From assembly GCF_004912155.1 (NCBI RefSeq), contig NZ_STGX01000021.1:19356-83355 (forward strand): a stretch of 64,000 nt of DNA, written 5' to 3'. Numbering within the stretch: the first letter of the stretch is position 1; each line of letters starts with the position of its first letter. The position numbers and the translations under genes are program-made. The notes under the pieces are model-generated. The model was not told the DNA's origin and did not search any database. It was given only the letters and a program-made list of their open reading frames with translations. The stretch comes from Glycomyces paridis. Its GTDB lineage: Bacteria; Actinomycetota; Actinomycetes; Mycobacteriales; Micromonosporaceae. This document shows, one piece after another, positions 51,460 through 60,189 of the stretch.

Positions 51460-54309
51460 ATGACCGAAACGGACGAACTGCGCCGGCGCCTCCAGCGCGC
51501 CAACCGAGAACTCCGCGGCGAGGCCCGTTCGGCCGCGATCGAGGGCCTCATCGAGGAGATCGACGAGCAGAGCGAGCCGGCCCTGCTCGTCTCCGCGCTC
51601 CAGGACCTCGTCTCCAGCTACGAGTTCTCGGCCGACCCGACCCGGCTCATCGTCCCGTTCGCGCGCGCCCTCGCCCTCTACGACGCCGCCCCCGAGGACT
51701 TCGGCCCCGCCGCCGTGCACCGCGTCTACTGGCAGCACAAGTGGGTCGTCTACAAGCTCCTCGACCACCCCGACGTGCCGCTCGCGTCGATCGAGGAATG
51801 GCTGGGGCAGATGCGGGAGCGCTACGCCGAGGCCGGGCACTCCCTCCACCCGGTCCACGAGGCCGAGTACTGGGTGGCCCGCCACATCGGCGACGAGGAC
51901 CGCGCCGAACGCGCCGCCGCCGCCGTCGCGGCCACCGAACCCGACCGCATGAGCGACTGCGAGGCCTGCCGGTGCGCGAACGCCGGCCAGATCGCCGCGA
52001 ACGCCGGGGAATTCGAACGCGCCCTCGACCTGTGGGAACCGGTCCTCGGAGGACGCCTGCGCTGCAACCACCAGCCGCACGGCACCCTCGCCGAATCGGT
52101 GCTGCCCCTGGCCGCCCTCGGCAGGCTCGACCAGGCCCGCGCCAACCACCTGCGCGGCTACCAGCTCGCCCGCGGCAAAGACGACATGGTCGAATTCGTC
52201 GCCGAGCACCTGCGGTTCTGCGCCATCACCGGCAACGAGCCGCGCGCCCTGGAGATCCTCGCCGCGAGCACCCGCGCCTTCGACCTCGGCCTCTCCCCCG
52301 ACGTGCGCCGCAGCGTCCTCGAAGCCGTCCAGGTCCTGTGCGACGCGCTCCTGCGCCGCGGCATGGACGACACCGAAGTCCCCGGGCCCGAGAACCGCAC
52401 CTGGACCGCCGCCGCACTCCGCGAGCACGCCGACGCCGATCGCCGCGCCCTCTGCGAACGCTACGACGCGCGCAACGGCACCGACGCCCAGACCCGCCTG
52501 TCCGCCGAACGCGTCGAACCGCCGATCCAGTACCCGCGTGTCCCCTTGGGGCTCAAGACACTCCCCGAGGCGCCCACAGTGGTCGAAGCGGCGCCGGAGC
52601 CGACCGGGGACGACGCGCTCGCCGCCGCGCTCGACGCCGCCAGGACCGCCAGCGCGGCCTTCGCCGACGACGAGAACGACCGGTGGGCCCTCGTCGACCG
52701 CCTCGCCACCGCGCTCGGCGCCGAACTCGACGCTGCCGACGAGGCCGAAGTCCTCCTCTCCCGCATCGACGGCGCCGACGGGCCCGCCTCCGCCCTCGAC
52801 CTCTCCGCAACGGCCAGAGAACGCTTCGAGGCCGCGGGCCTGCACGGGCGCTCGCTCACCAACCGCGCCGCGGTCCTCATGTGGCGCTTCAGCACCGACC
52901 CCGAAGCCGTACCCGAGGCCGCCCGGGAGGTCATCGCCGACGCCGCCGCCATGGAGGACGACCCGGTCCACGCCCTGCGCGCGAACGCGCTCGCCCACGT
53001 CGCGCTCCTCGCCCACTGCCAGGTCACCGGGACCGAACCGGACGCCGACCTGCGCAAAGCGGTCGCCGCGGCCGACGACGCGCTGGCCGAGCGCCCCGGC
53101 GAGCGCCGCCACACCCACGCCCGGTTCGCCCTCGCGAACGCGCTTGCGGCCTTCGCGACCGAACCCGAGGCGCGCACCGAGGCGCTGCGGCGCCGCTTCG
53201 ACCTCGCCGTCGCCGGCGACCACCCGCTGGAGACCGTCGCCGCCGCCGTCGACCACAGCAGCGACCTCAACGGGCACGGACGCTACGAGGAGGCCGTCGC
53301 CGCGGCCGAGACCGGGCTCGCCGCCCTCGTCCCCGGCGTCCCGCCGTTCCCCGTCGCCGCACTGCACCTGAGCATCACCGAATGCTCGCTCAACCTCGGC
53401 GACCGTGCCAAGGCAGAGGCCCACGGCGTCCAGGCCGCCTTCCACTACGACCTCGCCGGGGAGCCCGGCTGCGCGGCCGTCTCGCGCCACCTCCTGGCCA
53501 AGGCCGTGCTCGCGGAGGGGCGGCACGCCGAGGCCGTCGCCTACGGGGAGTCGGCACTGGCGGACCTGCCGTCGATGCCCGCGGAGGAGCACTGGCGGCT
53601 CGTGGACGCGCGGGTCGTGCTCGCCGAAGCCCTCGGCGCCCTAGGCGAGGCGCGGGCGGGGGTCGAGCACGCCCTGGAGGCGTTGCGGCTCATGGACGAC
53701 GGCCAGGCGCACCCGAGCGCGATCTGCTATGCCCAGACCGCGCACCTCGCCGGCACGCTGCTCGCCCGCCTCGGCGAACGCGACGAGGCCCGCCTCGCCT
53801 ACCGCCGCGCCGAGACGGCCTGGCGGGAACTCGGCGCACTGCCCGCCGCGGCGAACTCCGTACGCGCGGCACTGTGGACCGACCTGGCCGACGAGGAGGG
53901 CCGCGAATCCGCGACGGCCGGGATGACCGACCTCGCCGAAGAGCTGCGCGCCGACTGGGCGAACGGCGACTACCCCGAACGCTACCGCGCCGAATGCCGG
54001 ATCGAACTGGTGCGCACCCTCATGCAGCACGGGAGCGTCCTCGCCCCCGACACGGAGGCGACCCTCCCGCACCGGCGCCGCCTCGCCGAGGAGGCCCACG
54101 CGGTCGTCCTCGACGGCGAACCCCTGCCGCAGTTCGACGCCCAGGTAACCAGCCGCATCATGGCCTGCCTCCAGGAGGCGGGCGAACCCGACGCCGACTG
54201 GGAGGCCGCCGGCGCCGCCGTCCTCGAACGGCTCGACCCCGACACCGACGCCAAACTGCGGCAGTCGATCGAACGGCAACTGGAGCGGATGCGCGACGCC
54301 GAGAAATGA
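51460..54309 (+). CDS. Large TPR-type helical repeat protein (949 aa)
   Basis: The protein is almost wholly alpha-helical, with Ala/Leu/Glu-rich helix pairs throughout that fit tetratricopeptide-like repeats. Examples are FERALDLWEPVLGGR (about residue 187), LDQARANHLRGYQLARG (about 220), HGRYEEAVAAAETGLAAL (about 607) and GERDEARLAYRRAETAW (about 770). No catalytic domain, signal peptide or membrane helix is seen, so it is probably a cytoplasmic scaffold or regulator. GGATGAAGC precedes the ATG. It lies 81 bp after the two-component pair and may belong to its transcription unit. Frame integrity across 2.85 kb is good. Confidence 0.85.
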   Translation: MTETDELRRRLQRANRELRGEARSAAIEGLIEEIDEQSEPALLVSALQDLVSSYEFSADPTRLIVPFARALALYDAAPEDFGPAAVHRVYWQHKWVVYKLLDHPDVPLASIEEWLGQMRERYAEAGHSLHPVHEAEYWVARHIGDEDRAERAAAAVAATEPDRMSDCEACRCANAGQIAANAGEFERALDLWEPVLGGRLRCNHQPHGTLAESVLPLAALGRLDQARANHLRGYQLARGKDDMVEFVAEHLRFCAITGNEPRALEILAASTRAFDLGLSPDVRRSVLEAVQVLCDALLRRGMDDTEVPGPENRTWTAAALREHADADRRALCERYDARNGTDAQTRLSAERVEPPIQYPRVPLGLKTLPEAPTVVEAAPEPTGDDALAAALDAARTASAAFADDENDRWALVDRLATALGAELDAADEAEVLLSRIDGADGPASALDLSATARERFEAAGLHGRSLTNRAAVLMWRFSTDPEAVPEAAREVIADAAAMEDDPVHALRANALAHVALLAHCQVTGTEPDADLRKAVAAADDALAERPGERRHTHARFALANALAAFATEPEARTEALRRRFDLAVAGDHPLETVAAAVDHSSDLNGHGRYEEAVAAAETGLAALVPGVPPFPVAALHLSITECSLNLGDRAKAEAHGVQAAFHYDLAGEPGCAAVSRHLLAKAVLAEGRHAEAVAYGESALADLPSMPAEEHWRLVDARVVLAEALGALGEARAGVEHALEALRLMDDGQAHPSAICYAQTAHLAGTLLARLGERDEARLAYRRAETAWRELGALPAAANSVRAALWTDLADEEGRESATAGMTDLAEELRADWANGDYPERYRAECRIELVRTLMQHGSVLAPDTEATLPHRRRLAEEAHAVVLDGEPLPQFDAQVTSRIMACLQEAGEPDADWEAAGAAVLERLDPDTDAKLRQSIERQLERMRDAEK

Positions 54310-54367
54310 GCGCGGCCAGGGCAGGTCGACGCGCGCTTGCGCGGGCGAGAGGTTCGGCCTGAAACGC

Positions 54368-54399
54368 GACCGCCCGTCCGCGATCGCGGACGGGCGGTC
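54368..54399. terminator. 32-bp perfect palindrome between convergent genes
   Basis: The sequence 54368-54399 is a perfect inverted repeat (GACCGCCCGTCCGCG and its complement around a short AT centre). It lies between the TPR gene and the convergent GH43 gene and should terminate both. Confidence 0.9.
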
Positions 54400-54414
54400 A
54401 CGGGACCGATGGTC

Positions 54415-55839
54415 CTAAGTGGTGACCCTGAAGGTCGCGTCGGACCGGTCGGTGGCGGTGCTGATCGGGTCGAGCCGCAGGTTGTAGGCGTAGTGCCTGA
54501 TGTAGCGGGTCGGGTTGTTGTAGGACTGGAACGAGCTCCAGGAGCCGTCGGCGAGGCCTGCGGTCCGTGTGAAGGTGGCGTCGGCCGCGAACTGGGCGGA
54601 GCCGTCGTTGGCGACCAGGGCGAAGTCGTAGTTCGAGTGGCGCAGGAAGTGGCCGGGGTAGTTCACCGACTCGATCGAGACGGCGCCGGAGGAGGCCAGG
54701 CCGGGCGCGAGGCGGAACTGGGCGTCCTGCGCGGGCGAGACGCCCGAGTCGATGCGCACGTCCATGTTGTAGTGGCGCACGTAGCGGTCCTGGAAGTTGT
54801 AGGACTGCAGGCGGTTGAACACCGGGTTCTGGTACCGGTTCAGCACCCGGGTCTCCTCGGCCTGGGTGAGGTTGAGGACGAAGCCGTGGCGTTTGAGGTT
54901 GGCGCCCAGGCCGTACCCGGAGGTGGTGCGGTAGCCCGAGACGGCGGCGGGGTTCGTGGTCAGCACGGGCATGTAGCCGCGGCCGGTGGCGTACTGGTCG
55001 AGCCACAGCGCCCATTCGCTGCGGTCGTTGAACTTCGCCCACATGGGGCCCTCGACGCCGCCGCCGGTGAGGCCGGAGAGGTCGCCGAGCCGGGTCCAGG
55101 AGCCGGTGAGGGAGTTGGCGCCCTCGATGACGATCTGGGTGGTCTTGGAGGCGCGGTAGTAGCGGTAGGTGCTCCCGGCGACTTCGACGATCTGCGTGTC
55201 GATGAGGCCTTCGGAGCCGGGCAGGTCGATGTAGACCTGCGGGGCGGTGAAGGACCGGAAGTCGGTGGTGCGGGCACTCCAGATGCGGTGCTTCTTGATG
55301 CCGTTGCGCGTGGAGTTGGTGGCCCAGTACAGCAGGAAGTTCCCCGCCGCGGCGTCCCAGATCGCCTCGGGCGCCCAGGCGTTGCCCGCGTCGCCGATCG
55401 AGTTCGCGACGCCCAGGAGCCACGGGGACGACCAGTTGACGAGGTCGCTCGACTCCCACACGACAAGGCTGCGGCTGCCGTTGTTGGCCGCGTCGCCCCA
55501 CGAGGTGCCCGAGCCGATGCGCAGGTCCGTGGCGACGATCCAGTAGCGGTTCCCGGCGGGGTTGCGCACGATCACGGGGTCGCGCACGCCCTGGGTGCCG
55601 ATGTGGCTGCGGAGCACGATCTGGCTGCGGTTGAGGTCGGTCCAGTTGAGGCCGTTGTCGGCGTGGGCGAGGTAGATCTGCTCGCCGCCGGTGCCCTCGC
55701 CGATGAAGTGGGCCATGAGGTAGCCGGTGTAGGCGGCCTGCGCTGCGGCCGGTGCCGGGACGGCGGCCGCCAGGGGGACGGCCGCGGCGGCGGCGAGCAG
55801 GCCGCGCCGCGAGAGGCGGGCGGGTCGTGAGGGTGACAT
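54415..55839 (-). CDS. Secreted GH43-family glycosidase with AbfB (CBM42-like) domain
   Basis: The 474-aa protein has a Tat signal (RLSRRGLLAAAAAVPLAAA) and a five-bladed GH43 catalytic domain (about residues 38-330) with GVRDPVIVRN, NAWAPEAIWDAA and GGGVEGPMWAKF, where acidic catalytic residues are expected. Residues about 340-474 form an AbfB domain with paired NFQDRYVRHYN and NYPGHFLRHSNY blocks, which bind arabinofuranose side chains. It probably acts on arabinan or arabinoxylan outside the cell. GGAG precedes the ATG. It pairs with the pectate lyase gene behind it. Confidence 0.9.
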   Translation of the reverse strand: MSPSRPARLSRRGLLAAAAAVPLAAAVPAPAAAQAAYTGYLMAHFIGEGTGGEQIYLAHADNGLNWTDLNRSQIVLRSHIGTQGVRDPVIVRNPAGNRYWIVATDLRIGSGTSWGDAANNGSRSLVVWESSDLVNWSSPWLLGVANSIGDAGNAWAPEAIWDAAAGNFLLYWATNSTRNGIKKHRIWSARTTDFRSFTAPQVYIDLPGSEGLIDTQIVEVAGSTYRYYRASKTTQIVIEGANSLTGSWTRLGDLSGLTGGGVEGPMWAKFNDRSEWALWLDQYATGRGYMPVLTTNPAAVSGYRTTSGYGLGANLKRHGFVLNLTQAEETRVLNRYQNPVFNRLQSYNFQDRYVRHYNMDVRIDSGVSPAQDAQFRLAPGLASSGAVSIESVNYPGHFLRHSNYDFALVANDGSAQFAADATFTRTAGLADGSWSSFQSYNNPTRYIRHYAYNLRLDPISTATDRSDATFRVTT

Positions 55840-55896
55840 GGCCGCTCCAAGAGGGTGGGAAGCCGGGACCGCGCGGGTGCGGTCGACGTGATGTGA

Positions 55897-55935
55897 AGGG
55901 TAACAATCTCAATCGAGAGAGTCAACATCATCAAT
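55897..55935 (-). promoter_or_regulatory. Promoter of the GH43 gene with ATTGATGA element
   Basis: On the minus strand, TTGACT (55925-55920) and TACCCT (55902-55897) have a 17-bp spacer. The octamer ATTGATGA (55935-55928) lies 2 bp upstream of the -35 box; the same octamer occurs upstream of the pectate lyase gene. Confidence 0.65.
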
Positions 55936-55991
55936 ATGTAGGGCCGAGTCGGGGCCGGGCCCCGGAGTCGCCTCCGGAGCCCGGCGGGTCA

Positions 55992-57455
55992 TCAGACCCC
56001 CAGCCAGGACTGCGGGCCGGAGTACTGGTCGAGCAGGGCCGGAACCTGGCTCGCCGAATGGAGGGTGTAGCTGTAGAAGTCCGACGGGTTGAACGCCGAA
56101 CCGCTGGTGATCCGGTCGCCGGTGCAGTCGACGCAGATGCTGCCGCTCTGGCGCAACTGCGCGGTCGAGTCCGGATACCACGGGTCGTTCACGTTCTCGA
56201 AGTACGAGTTCTCCAGGACCATCTTCGTGTAGCCGCGGGAGTAGTTCCCGTAACCGGAGACGTCCTGCAGGAAGTTGTTGTACAGGTGCGCGTACTGGAC
56301 GTTGTCGGTGCTCGGGTTGCGCGGTCCGGTCCCGTGGATCCAGTTGTGGTGGATGGTGATCCGCGCCGTGACATTGTCGGTCCAGCCGATCCCGAAGGCC
56401 TTGTTGCCCGGACCGAGCTCGTTCCAGGACACCGTCAGGTTCGTGGTGTCCTTGCGCGAGTCGATGATGCCGTCGTTCATGTTGTAGATGCGGTTGTGGT
56501 CGATCCAGACGTTGCTCGCGGTGTCCATCTGGATGCCGTCGTAGTCGTAGTCCTTGTCGTCCGGGTCGTCCTCGGGCATCAGCGTGTCGCGGATGGTGAG
56601 GTTCCGGATGATGACGTTGTTCGTGCCCTCGCCCAGGAAGAACCCGCCGCCGACGATCTGGCCCGAGGTGCCCACGCCGATGATGGTCTTGTTCGACCCG
56701 ACCCGGATCTCCTTGCCCTTGGGGCTGATGTTGATCGTGGCCGCGACCTTGACGATGTAGGCGCCCGAGGCGTTCGCGTACTGCTCCAGCTGCGCCTGCG
56801 TGGTGACCGTGACGGTCGTGCCGCCCTGGCCGCCCGTGGTGCCCTGGCCGAAGCCCTCCAGCTTGTCGACGCCGGTGGGCAGCGAGCCGACCGGGACGAG
56901 CTTCCACTGCTGGTTGGTGCCACCGGTGGGCGTGTACTGGGAGATCCTGCCGCCCTTGGTGGTCGACCACTCCCACACGTCGAGCGCCTTGCCCGAGGCG
57001 CGGTTCACGAAGGTCGCGTACCCGCCGGACTCGGTGATGCGCCACTGCTGGTTCGTGCTGTTCGAGTCGCCCCACTGCTGGACGTAGGCGCCGTCGGCGG
57101 TGCTGCCGGAGGCGACGTCGAGGACCTTATTCGAGTGCCGGGTCTGAATACGGTAGTAGCCGTCCCCTGCGTCGAGGAAGCGGAACTGCTGGTCGTACGA
57201 GCCGTTGCTGTTCCACTGGACGACTTCGGCGCCGTTGTCCATCGAGGCCGCCCGGATGCCCATGACGAGCCCGGAGTGGCGGGATTCGAGGTTGTACCAG
57301 GTGCCGACTTCGAAGGCGTCGGCCCTGGCGCTGTTCCACACGCTGAGCGAGGCGGCCACGAGCGAGCCGACCGCGATCACCGCCAGCGCGAGCAGGAGGC
57401 GCGTGCGCCTGGTGAGTGCCCGCGGCGTGACCGCGTCGGGCATGGTGAGGGTCAT
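55992..57455 (-). CDS. Secreted pectate lyase (PL1) with N-terminal ricin-type CBM13 domain
   Basis: The 487-aa protein has an N-terminal signal (LLLALAVIAVGSLVAASLSV), a ricin B-like lectin domain (about residues 48-185) with QQFRF and two QQW repeats, and a PL1 parallel beta-helix (about 195-487). Pectate-lyase features include VWIDHNRIYNMNDGIIDSRK, NLTVSWNELG and TGPRNPSTDN...YAHLYNNFL. The Ca-binding aspartates are plausible; the usual second Arg of RxPxxR is replaced (RNPSTD), as in some bacterial PL1. I start at the ATG 57455; a GTG at 57491 is possible. It cleaves pectate outside the cell. Confidence 0.9.
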   Translation of the reverse strand: MTLTMPDAVTPRALTRRTRLLLALAVIAVGSLVAASLSVWNSARADAFEVGTWYNLESRHSGLVMGIRAASMDNGAEVVQWNSNGSYDQQFRFLDAGDGYYRIQTRHSNKVLDVASGSTADGAYVQQWGDSNSTNQQWRITESGGYATFVNRASGKALDVWEWSTTKGGRISQYTPTGGTNQQWKLVPVGSLPTGVDKLEGFGQGTTGGQGGTTVTVTTQAQLEQYANASGAYIVKVAATINISPKGKEIRVGSNKTIIGVGTSGQIVGGGFFLGEGTNNVIIRNLTIRDTLMPEDDPDDKDYDYDGIQMDTASNVWIDHNRIYNMNDGIIDSRKDTTNLTVSWNELGPGNKAFGIGWTDNVTARITIHHNWIHGTGPRNPSTDNVQYAHLYNNFLQDVSGYGNYSRGYTKMVLENSYFENVNDPWYPDSTAQLRQSGSICVDCTGDRITSGSAFNPSDFYSYTLHSASQVPALLDQYSGPQSWLGV

Positions 57456-57534
57456 GTTGCGTCCGATTCGTTGAGGGTGGTTCACGTTCACATCCGCCCA
57501 CTTCCACAGACATCGATGATCGTGATATTTACTT

Positions 57535-57565
57535 TCATCAATTTACATAATCCTGGAGCGCTCCC
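57535..57565 (-). promoter_or_regulatory. ATTGATGA element and GGAGCGCTCC palindrome before pectate lyase
   Basis: The octamer ATTGATGA (57542-57535, minus strand) is shared with the GH43 promoter. Ten bp away lies the palindrome GGAGCGCTCC (57555-57564), which matches the core of LacI/CebR-type sugar-regulator operators in actinomycetes. The region is unusually AT-rich. Confidence 0.55.
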
Positions 57566-57654
57566 GCAAGCCCCCCGAGCACACGGAGCCGACGGAGGGC
57601 GCCCGGTCGCCCACGCACCGACACGCCGCCCCCGAACGGACGGCTTCGAGGCGG

Positions 57655-57945
57655 CTAGCGGCGGCGCACCCTGAATCGCCAACCGGGTCGGTGCGTTGAT
57701 CCTCCAACGCAAAAGGCCGCCGTCGCGGTATCGCGACGGCGGCCTTGGGGTTCGTGCGGGATTAACTCCGCGGCGCCGAGCAGAGCCTTGAAGTCAGTGG
57801 CGGACAGGTCGAAGATCGGCGAGTCGTGGCCGAGTTTCGAGTCCCTGACCTGGAACGCCCCGGTCTCGCGCCGGGCCTCGACGCAGCTGCTGTCATCTCC
57901 ACCGCCACTGCGGGTGCTCTTGCGCCATCTACCGTATCCAGTCAT
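57655..57945 (-). CDS. DUF397-family protein with run-on C-terminus
   Basis: The first 62 residues match DUF397: WRKSTRSGGGDDSSCVEARR, then VRDSKLG and FKALLGAAE. These small proteins partner XRE-DUF5753 regulators in actinomycetes. Normal DUF397 proteins end at about 60-75 residues. Here the frame continues through a terminator hairpin (57713-57746) to 57655, while a TAA occurs in the +1 frame immediately after FKALLGAAE. A one-base change probably destroyed the stop. The ATG at 57945 lies 17 nt inside the upstream XRE gene, so the two are coupled. Confidence 0.82.
   Translation of the reverse strand: MTGYGRWRKSTRSGGGDDSSCVEARRETGAFQVRDSKLGHDSPIFDLSATDFKALLGAAELIPHEPQGRRRDTATAAFCVGGSTHRPGWRFRVRRR
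57713..57746 (-). terminator. Strong hairpin terminator of the XRE-DUF397 operon
   Basis: A perfect 15-bp stem (57713-57727 with 57732-57746) with a 4-nt loop and AAAA/TTTT flanks. On the minus strand it ends in a T-run, a textbook intrinsic terminator. Confidence 0.92.
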
Positions 57946-58732
57946 CAAGGCTCCCTCCAATTCGATTGCCAGACGACCACATATCCTTGACTCGGCCATG
58001 ATACAAGCCGAACTTCTCAGCATCCTCGATGTGTCGGCTCTGATCAATCGACTCAACATAGACAAAGGGCGGCGGCGCTTTGGGTCTTCCACCAGGCAGG
58101 TAGATCTCAAACGGATGCTCGGATCCGTAGTGGAAACCGTCGAGGAGCCGGATCTCACAGTTCGGCCACTGGTCGATTTCGAGCAGGTGATTGAACTGAT
58201 CCTCTGCTCCATCCCAGTCACGAATCTGCCGAAGTACGTTGATGCCCATGAGGACGTTCACCACCGGAGCGGGATCACGCCTGCTGATGATCGAGAATCG
58301 CCGGTGCTTGCGGTGCCAGTTTCGTGAACGGTTCTTCGTCGGCTCGGTCAGCAACTCCATATGGTATCGCTCCGTCTGAAACGGGCCTGGCACATAGCCG
58401 GTCTCAAACTTCCAGATCTCGCCGGAGGCTGCCTCGCCATGTTCGAGAATCAGAATGTTCCTCTTGTTGAGGTCTGACACGATCATGCCACTGTCCAGTT
58501 GGCTGATCACGTGGATGAGGAAGTCTATGCGCTTCTTACTGGCGCCACAGACCTCTGCGAACTTGGCTGCCATGCCTGCTTTGGGTCGGGTCTCACCCGA
58601 GACATAGTTCTGGATGGTGCGTGCGCTCACCCCCAGCTCGTCTCCGATCTGGGTGTAGGTGAGGTCGGATTCTTTGCAGAGCGCTTGGAGATCTGCGAGG
58701 ACATACCATTCGGCGACTCTTGAAAGAGGCAT
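57929..58732 (-). CDS. XRE-family regulator with DUF5753 domain
   Basis: The 267-aa protein has an N-terminal helix-turn-helix (TYTQIGDELGVSARTIQNYV, residues about 25-44) and a C-terminal DUF5753-like domain (ILEHGEAASGEIWKFETGYV, PGPFQTERYH, RRFSIISRRDPAPVVNVLMG). These regulators act with the small DUF397 partner encoded by the overlapping downstream gene, and control development or antibiotic production in Streptomyces relatives. Base composition is clearly less GC-rich than most neighbours, suggesting a different origin. Confidence 0.9.
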   Translation of the reverse strand: MPLSRVAEWYVLADLQALCKESDLTYTQIGDELGVSARTIQNYVSGETRPKAGMAAKFAEVCGASKKRIDFLIHVISQLDSGMIVSDLNKRNILILEHGEAASGEIWKFETGYVPGPFQTERYHMELLTEPTKNRSRNWHRKHRRFSIISRRDPAPVVNVLMGINVLRQIRDWDGAEDQFNHLLEIDQWPNCEIRLLDGFHYGSEHPFEIYLPGGRPKAPPPFVYVESIDQSRHIEDAEKFGLYHGRVKDMWSSGNRIGGSLDDWIR

Positions 58733-58970
58733 CGGCCCTCCGGGGTTCGTTGGCGGGAACGCACGGTAATGAAACCGTACACGCCCCGGTGCACTCGAAC
58801 ATCAAGGGCAAGGGGGTAGGAAAGTTTGGGGCGCAAAACTTTCCGGTAATTCTTGCGCGACCTCCTTACCTGCAAGAACTGCTCTCGTGTCGGGCCTTCT
58901 ACTTGCCGAGCTCAGGGCTTAGATTCCATTCATCGCGAGCCGGATTGCACGACTCGCAACCGATAGGTAA

Positions 58971-59037
58971 GCCCGGGGATCGCGCCTTCCAACGACCACT
59001 GCGATCCCCGGGCGGCAACCTGTCGGCTATCCGACAG
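58971..59037 (+). promoter_or_regulatory. Two consecutive hairpins in the leader of the 59057 gene
   Basis: A 13-bp stem (GCCCGGGGATCGC 58971-58983 with its complement 59001-59013, 17-nt loop) is followed by a 7-bp hairpin (CTGTCGG-CTAT-CCGACAG, 59020-59037). The second ends 7 nt before the GGAGG ribosome binding site. They could be a terminator of an unseen short transcript or an attenuating leader. Confidence 0.5.
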
Positions 59038-59056
59038 TTTGAAATGGAGGTGCGAG

Positions 59057-59434
59057 ATGAGCAACCCAAATGCGGCCGGGAGCACCGCCCGAAATGCACT
59101 CGAACGAGGGACCTTCCGGGACGACTACCGGACCTATACGGTCCGCGCGTCGAGCGCCAGCGCGCCGGACTCGTTCCAGGTGCTGACCGGCGAGCGCAAG
59201 GATGATGTGGTGCTGGTGGTCTCCGGGCTCAACTCCGGTGAGCTGAAGGCGACCTGGGGTCCGTTCTGGAACGGGCTCAAGTCGAACGCGAAGATCTGGA
59301 TCGAGGAGCAGGCGTTCCGCACGGTCTACTCGGTCCGCCGGGCCACGGCCGCCGCGCAGGCCGGGGCAGGTGTCGGCCCCGGGGCCGGGGCTGTGAGCGT
59401 CGGAACCTGCTCGGTGCGGGCATGCAATGGCTAG
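59057..59434 (+). CDS. Protein of unknown function with Gly/Ala linker and Cys-containing tail
   Basis: The 125-aa protein has a folded-looking domain (residues about 1-95; VLVVSGLNSGELKATWGPFW is the core), an Ala/Gly-rich linker (AQAGAGVGPGAGAVS) and a short tail TCSVRACNG with two cysteines. I do not recognise the family. GGAGG lies 7 nt before the ATG at 59057. The last codons overlap a possible short frame that repeats the start of the next gene. It is divergent from the XRE regulator, which may control it. Confidence 0.7.
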   Translation: MSNPNAAGSTARNALERGTFRDDYRTYTVRASSASAPDSFQVLTGERKDDVVLVVSGLNSGELKATWGPFWNGLKSNAKIWIEEQAFRTVYSVRRATAAAQAGAGVGPGAGAVSVGTCSVRACNG

Positions 59435-59501
59435 CGGCGCAGCCGATTCGGTGAGAGGTCGGCAATGACTGGGCGTGCCGCCGGTTCAGTGGGAATCCGG
59501 A

Positions 59502-59837
59502 ATGGCTAGCCGTGCGGGCGGTTCGACCGTCCCCGACAAGGACCCGTACAACTTCCGGTCCGATGGGAAGCCGGGCGTCGACGGCTACCTGGGCGACTTT
59601 CGCAGGAACCCGGCCGTCTTCACGCTCTACCGGCTCGACTCGTTCCCGGCCCGGGCGCGCAAGGTGGCCGAGTACCTCCTGGATGTGGACGACGGCGCGG
59701 GCGCCCGGGAGTGCTGCCGGTTCACCGACGACCCCGACGACGTCCCCGCCTGGTACGGCGCGTGGAACGGCGACGAGTGGTGCGAATGGATCATGCAGCA
59801 GGTGCAGAAGATCATCGCCGAGCCCGACATCCATTGA
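59502..59837 (+). CDS. Protein of unknown function (111 aa)
   Basis: The protein is soluble and acidic, with a Gly-rich N-terminus (MASRAGGSTVPDKDPYNFRS), a YLGDFRRNPAVFTLYRLD block and a C-terminal CEWIMQQVQKII helix. Aromatic and cysteine residues (ECCRF, WYGAWNGDEWCEW) are notable. The family is not recognised. The ATG at 59502 is chosen because its first codons resemble the duplicated segment at 59426; a GTG at 59475 is in frame. It lies 67 bp after the 59057 gene and is probably co-transcribed. A hairpin terminator follows at 59932. Confidence 0.62.
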   Translation: MASRAGGSTVPDKDPYNFRSDGKPGVDGYLGDFRRNPAVFTLYRLDSFPARARKVAEYLLDVDDGAGARECCRFTDDPDDVPAWYGAWNGDEWCEWIMQQVQKIIAEPDIH

Positions 59838-59931
59838 CCCGCAAAGCGCTCCGCGGCCCGGCGACTGAATCTCGGGCGGGCCCCGGAGTATGAAGGGCCC
59901 GCCGCTCCCCAGGACGGCCGGCGCCCTCACC

Positions 59932-59965
59932 GGGCCGGTCGAGGTGGGTGGACCTCGACCGGCCC
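59932..59965 (+). terminator. Hairpin terminator
   Basis: A 14-bp perfect stem (GGGCCGGTCGAGGT / ACCTCGACCGGCCC) with a 6-nt loop, about 95 bp after the 59502 gene. Confidence 0.82.
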
Positions 59966-60126
59966 GTCACTCGCTGTCGGTCCGCGCTGCCGGTTCCCGG
60001 TGTCCGGCAACCAACGCAACCGACACCAACGCGGCCCCGACCCGGCGATGATCACTTCCGATACCGCCTCGTACTCGGACCAGGTATTCGGCCTGTTCAG
60101 GCGCCCTCAAACCAACCCGTAGCAGA

Positions 60127-60156
60127 ACGGCCGGGACCTGATCGGGTCCCGGCCGT
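60127..60156 (-). terminator. Hairpin terminator of the leftward 60301 unit
   Basis: A 12-bp perfect stem (ACGGCCGGGACC / GGTCCCGGCCGT) with a 6-nt loop. The 160 bp between this and the previous hairpin hold no visible gene. Confidence 0.78.
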
Positions 60157-60189
60157 ACTGGGGCTGATGGTGGCTTCAACGGTGTTGCG

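Noticed and set aside
54368-54399. Perfect palindrome as a transcription-factor operator
   Set aside because: It lies between two convergent stop codons, far from any promoter, so a terminator is the simpler reading.
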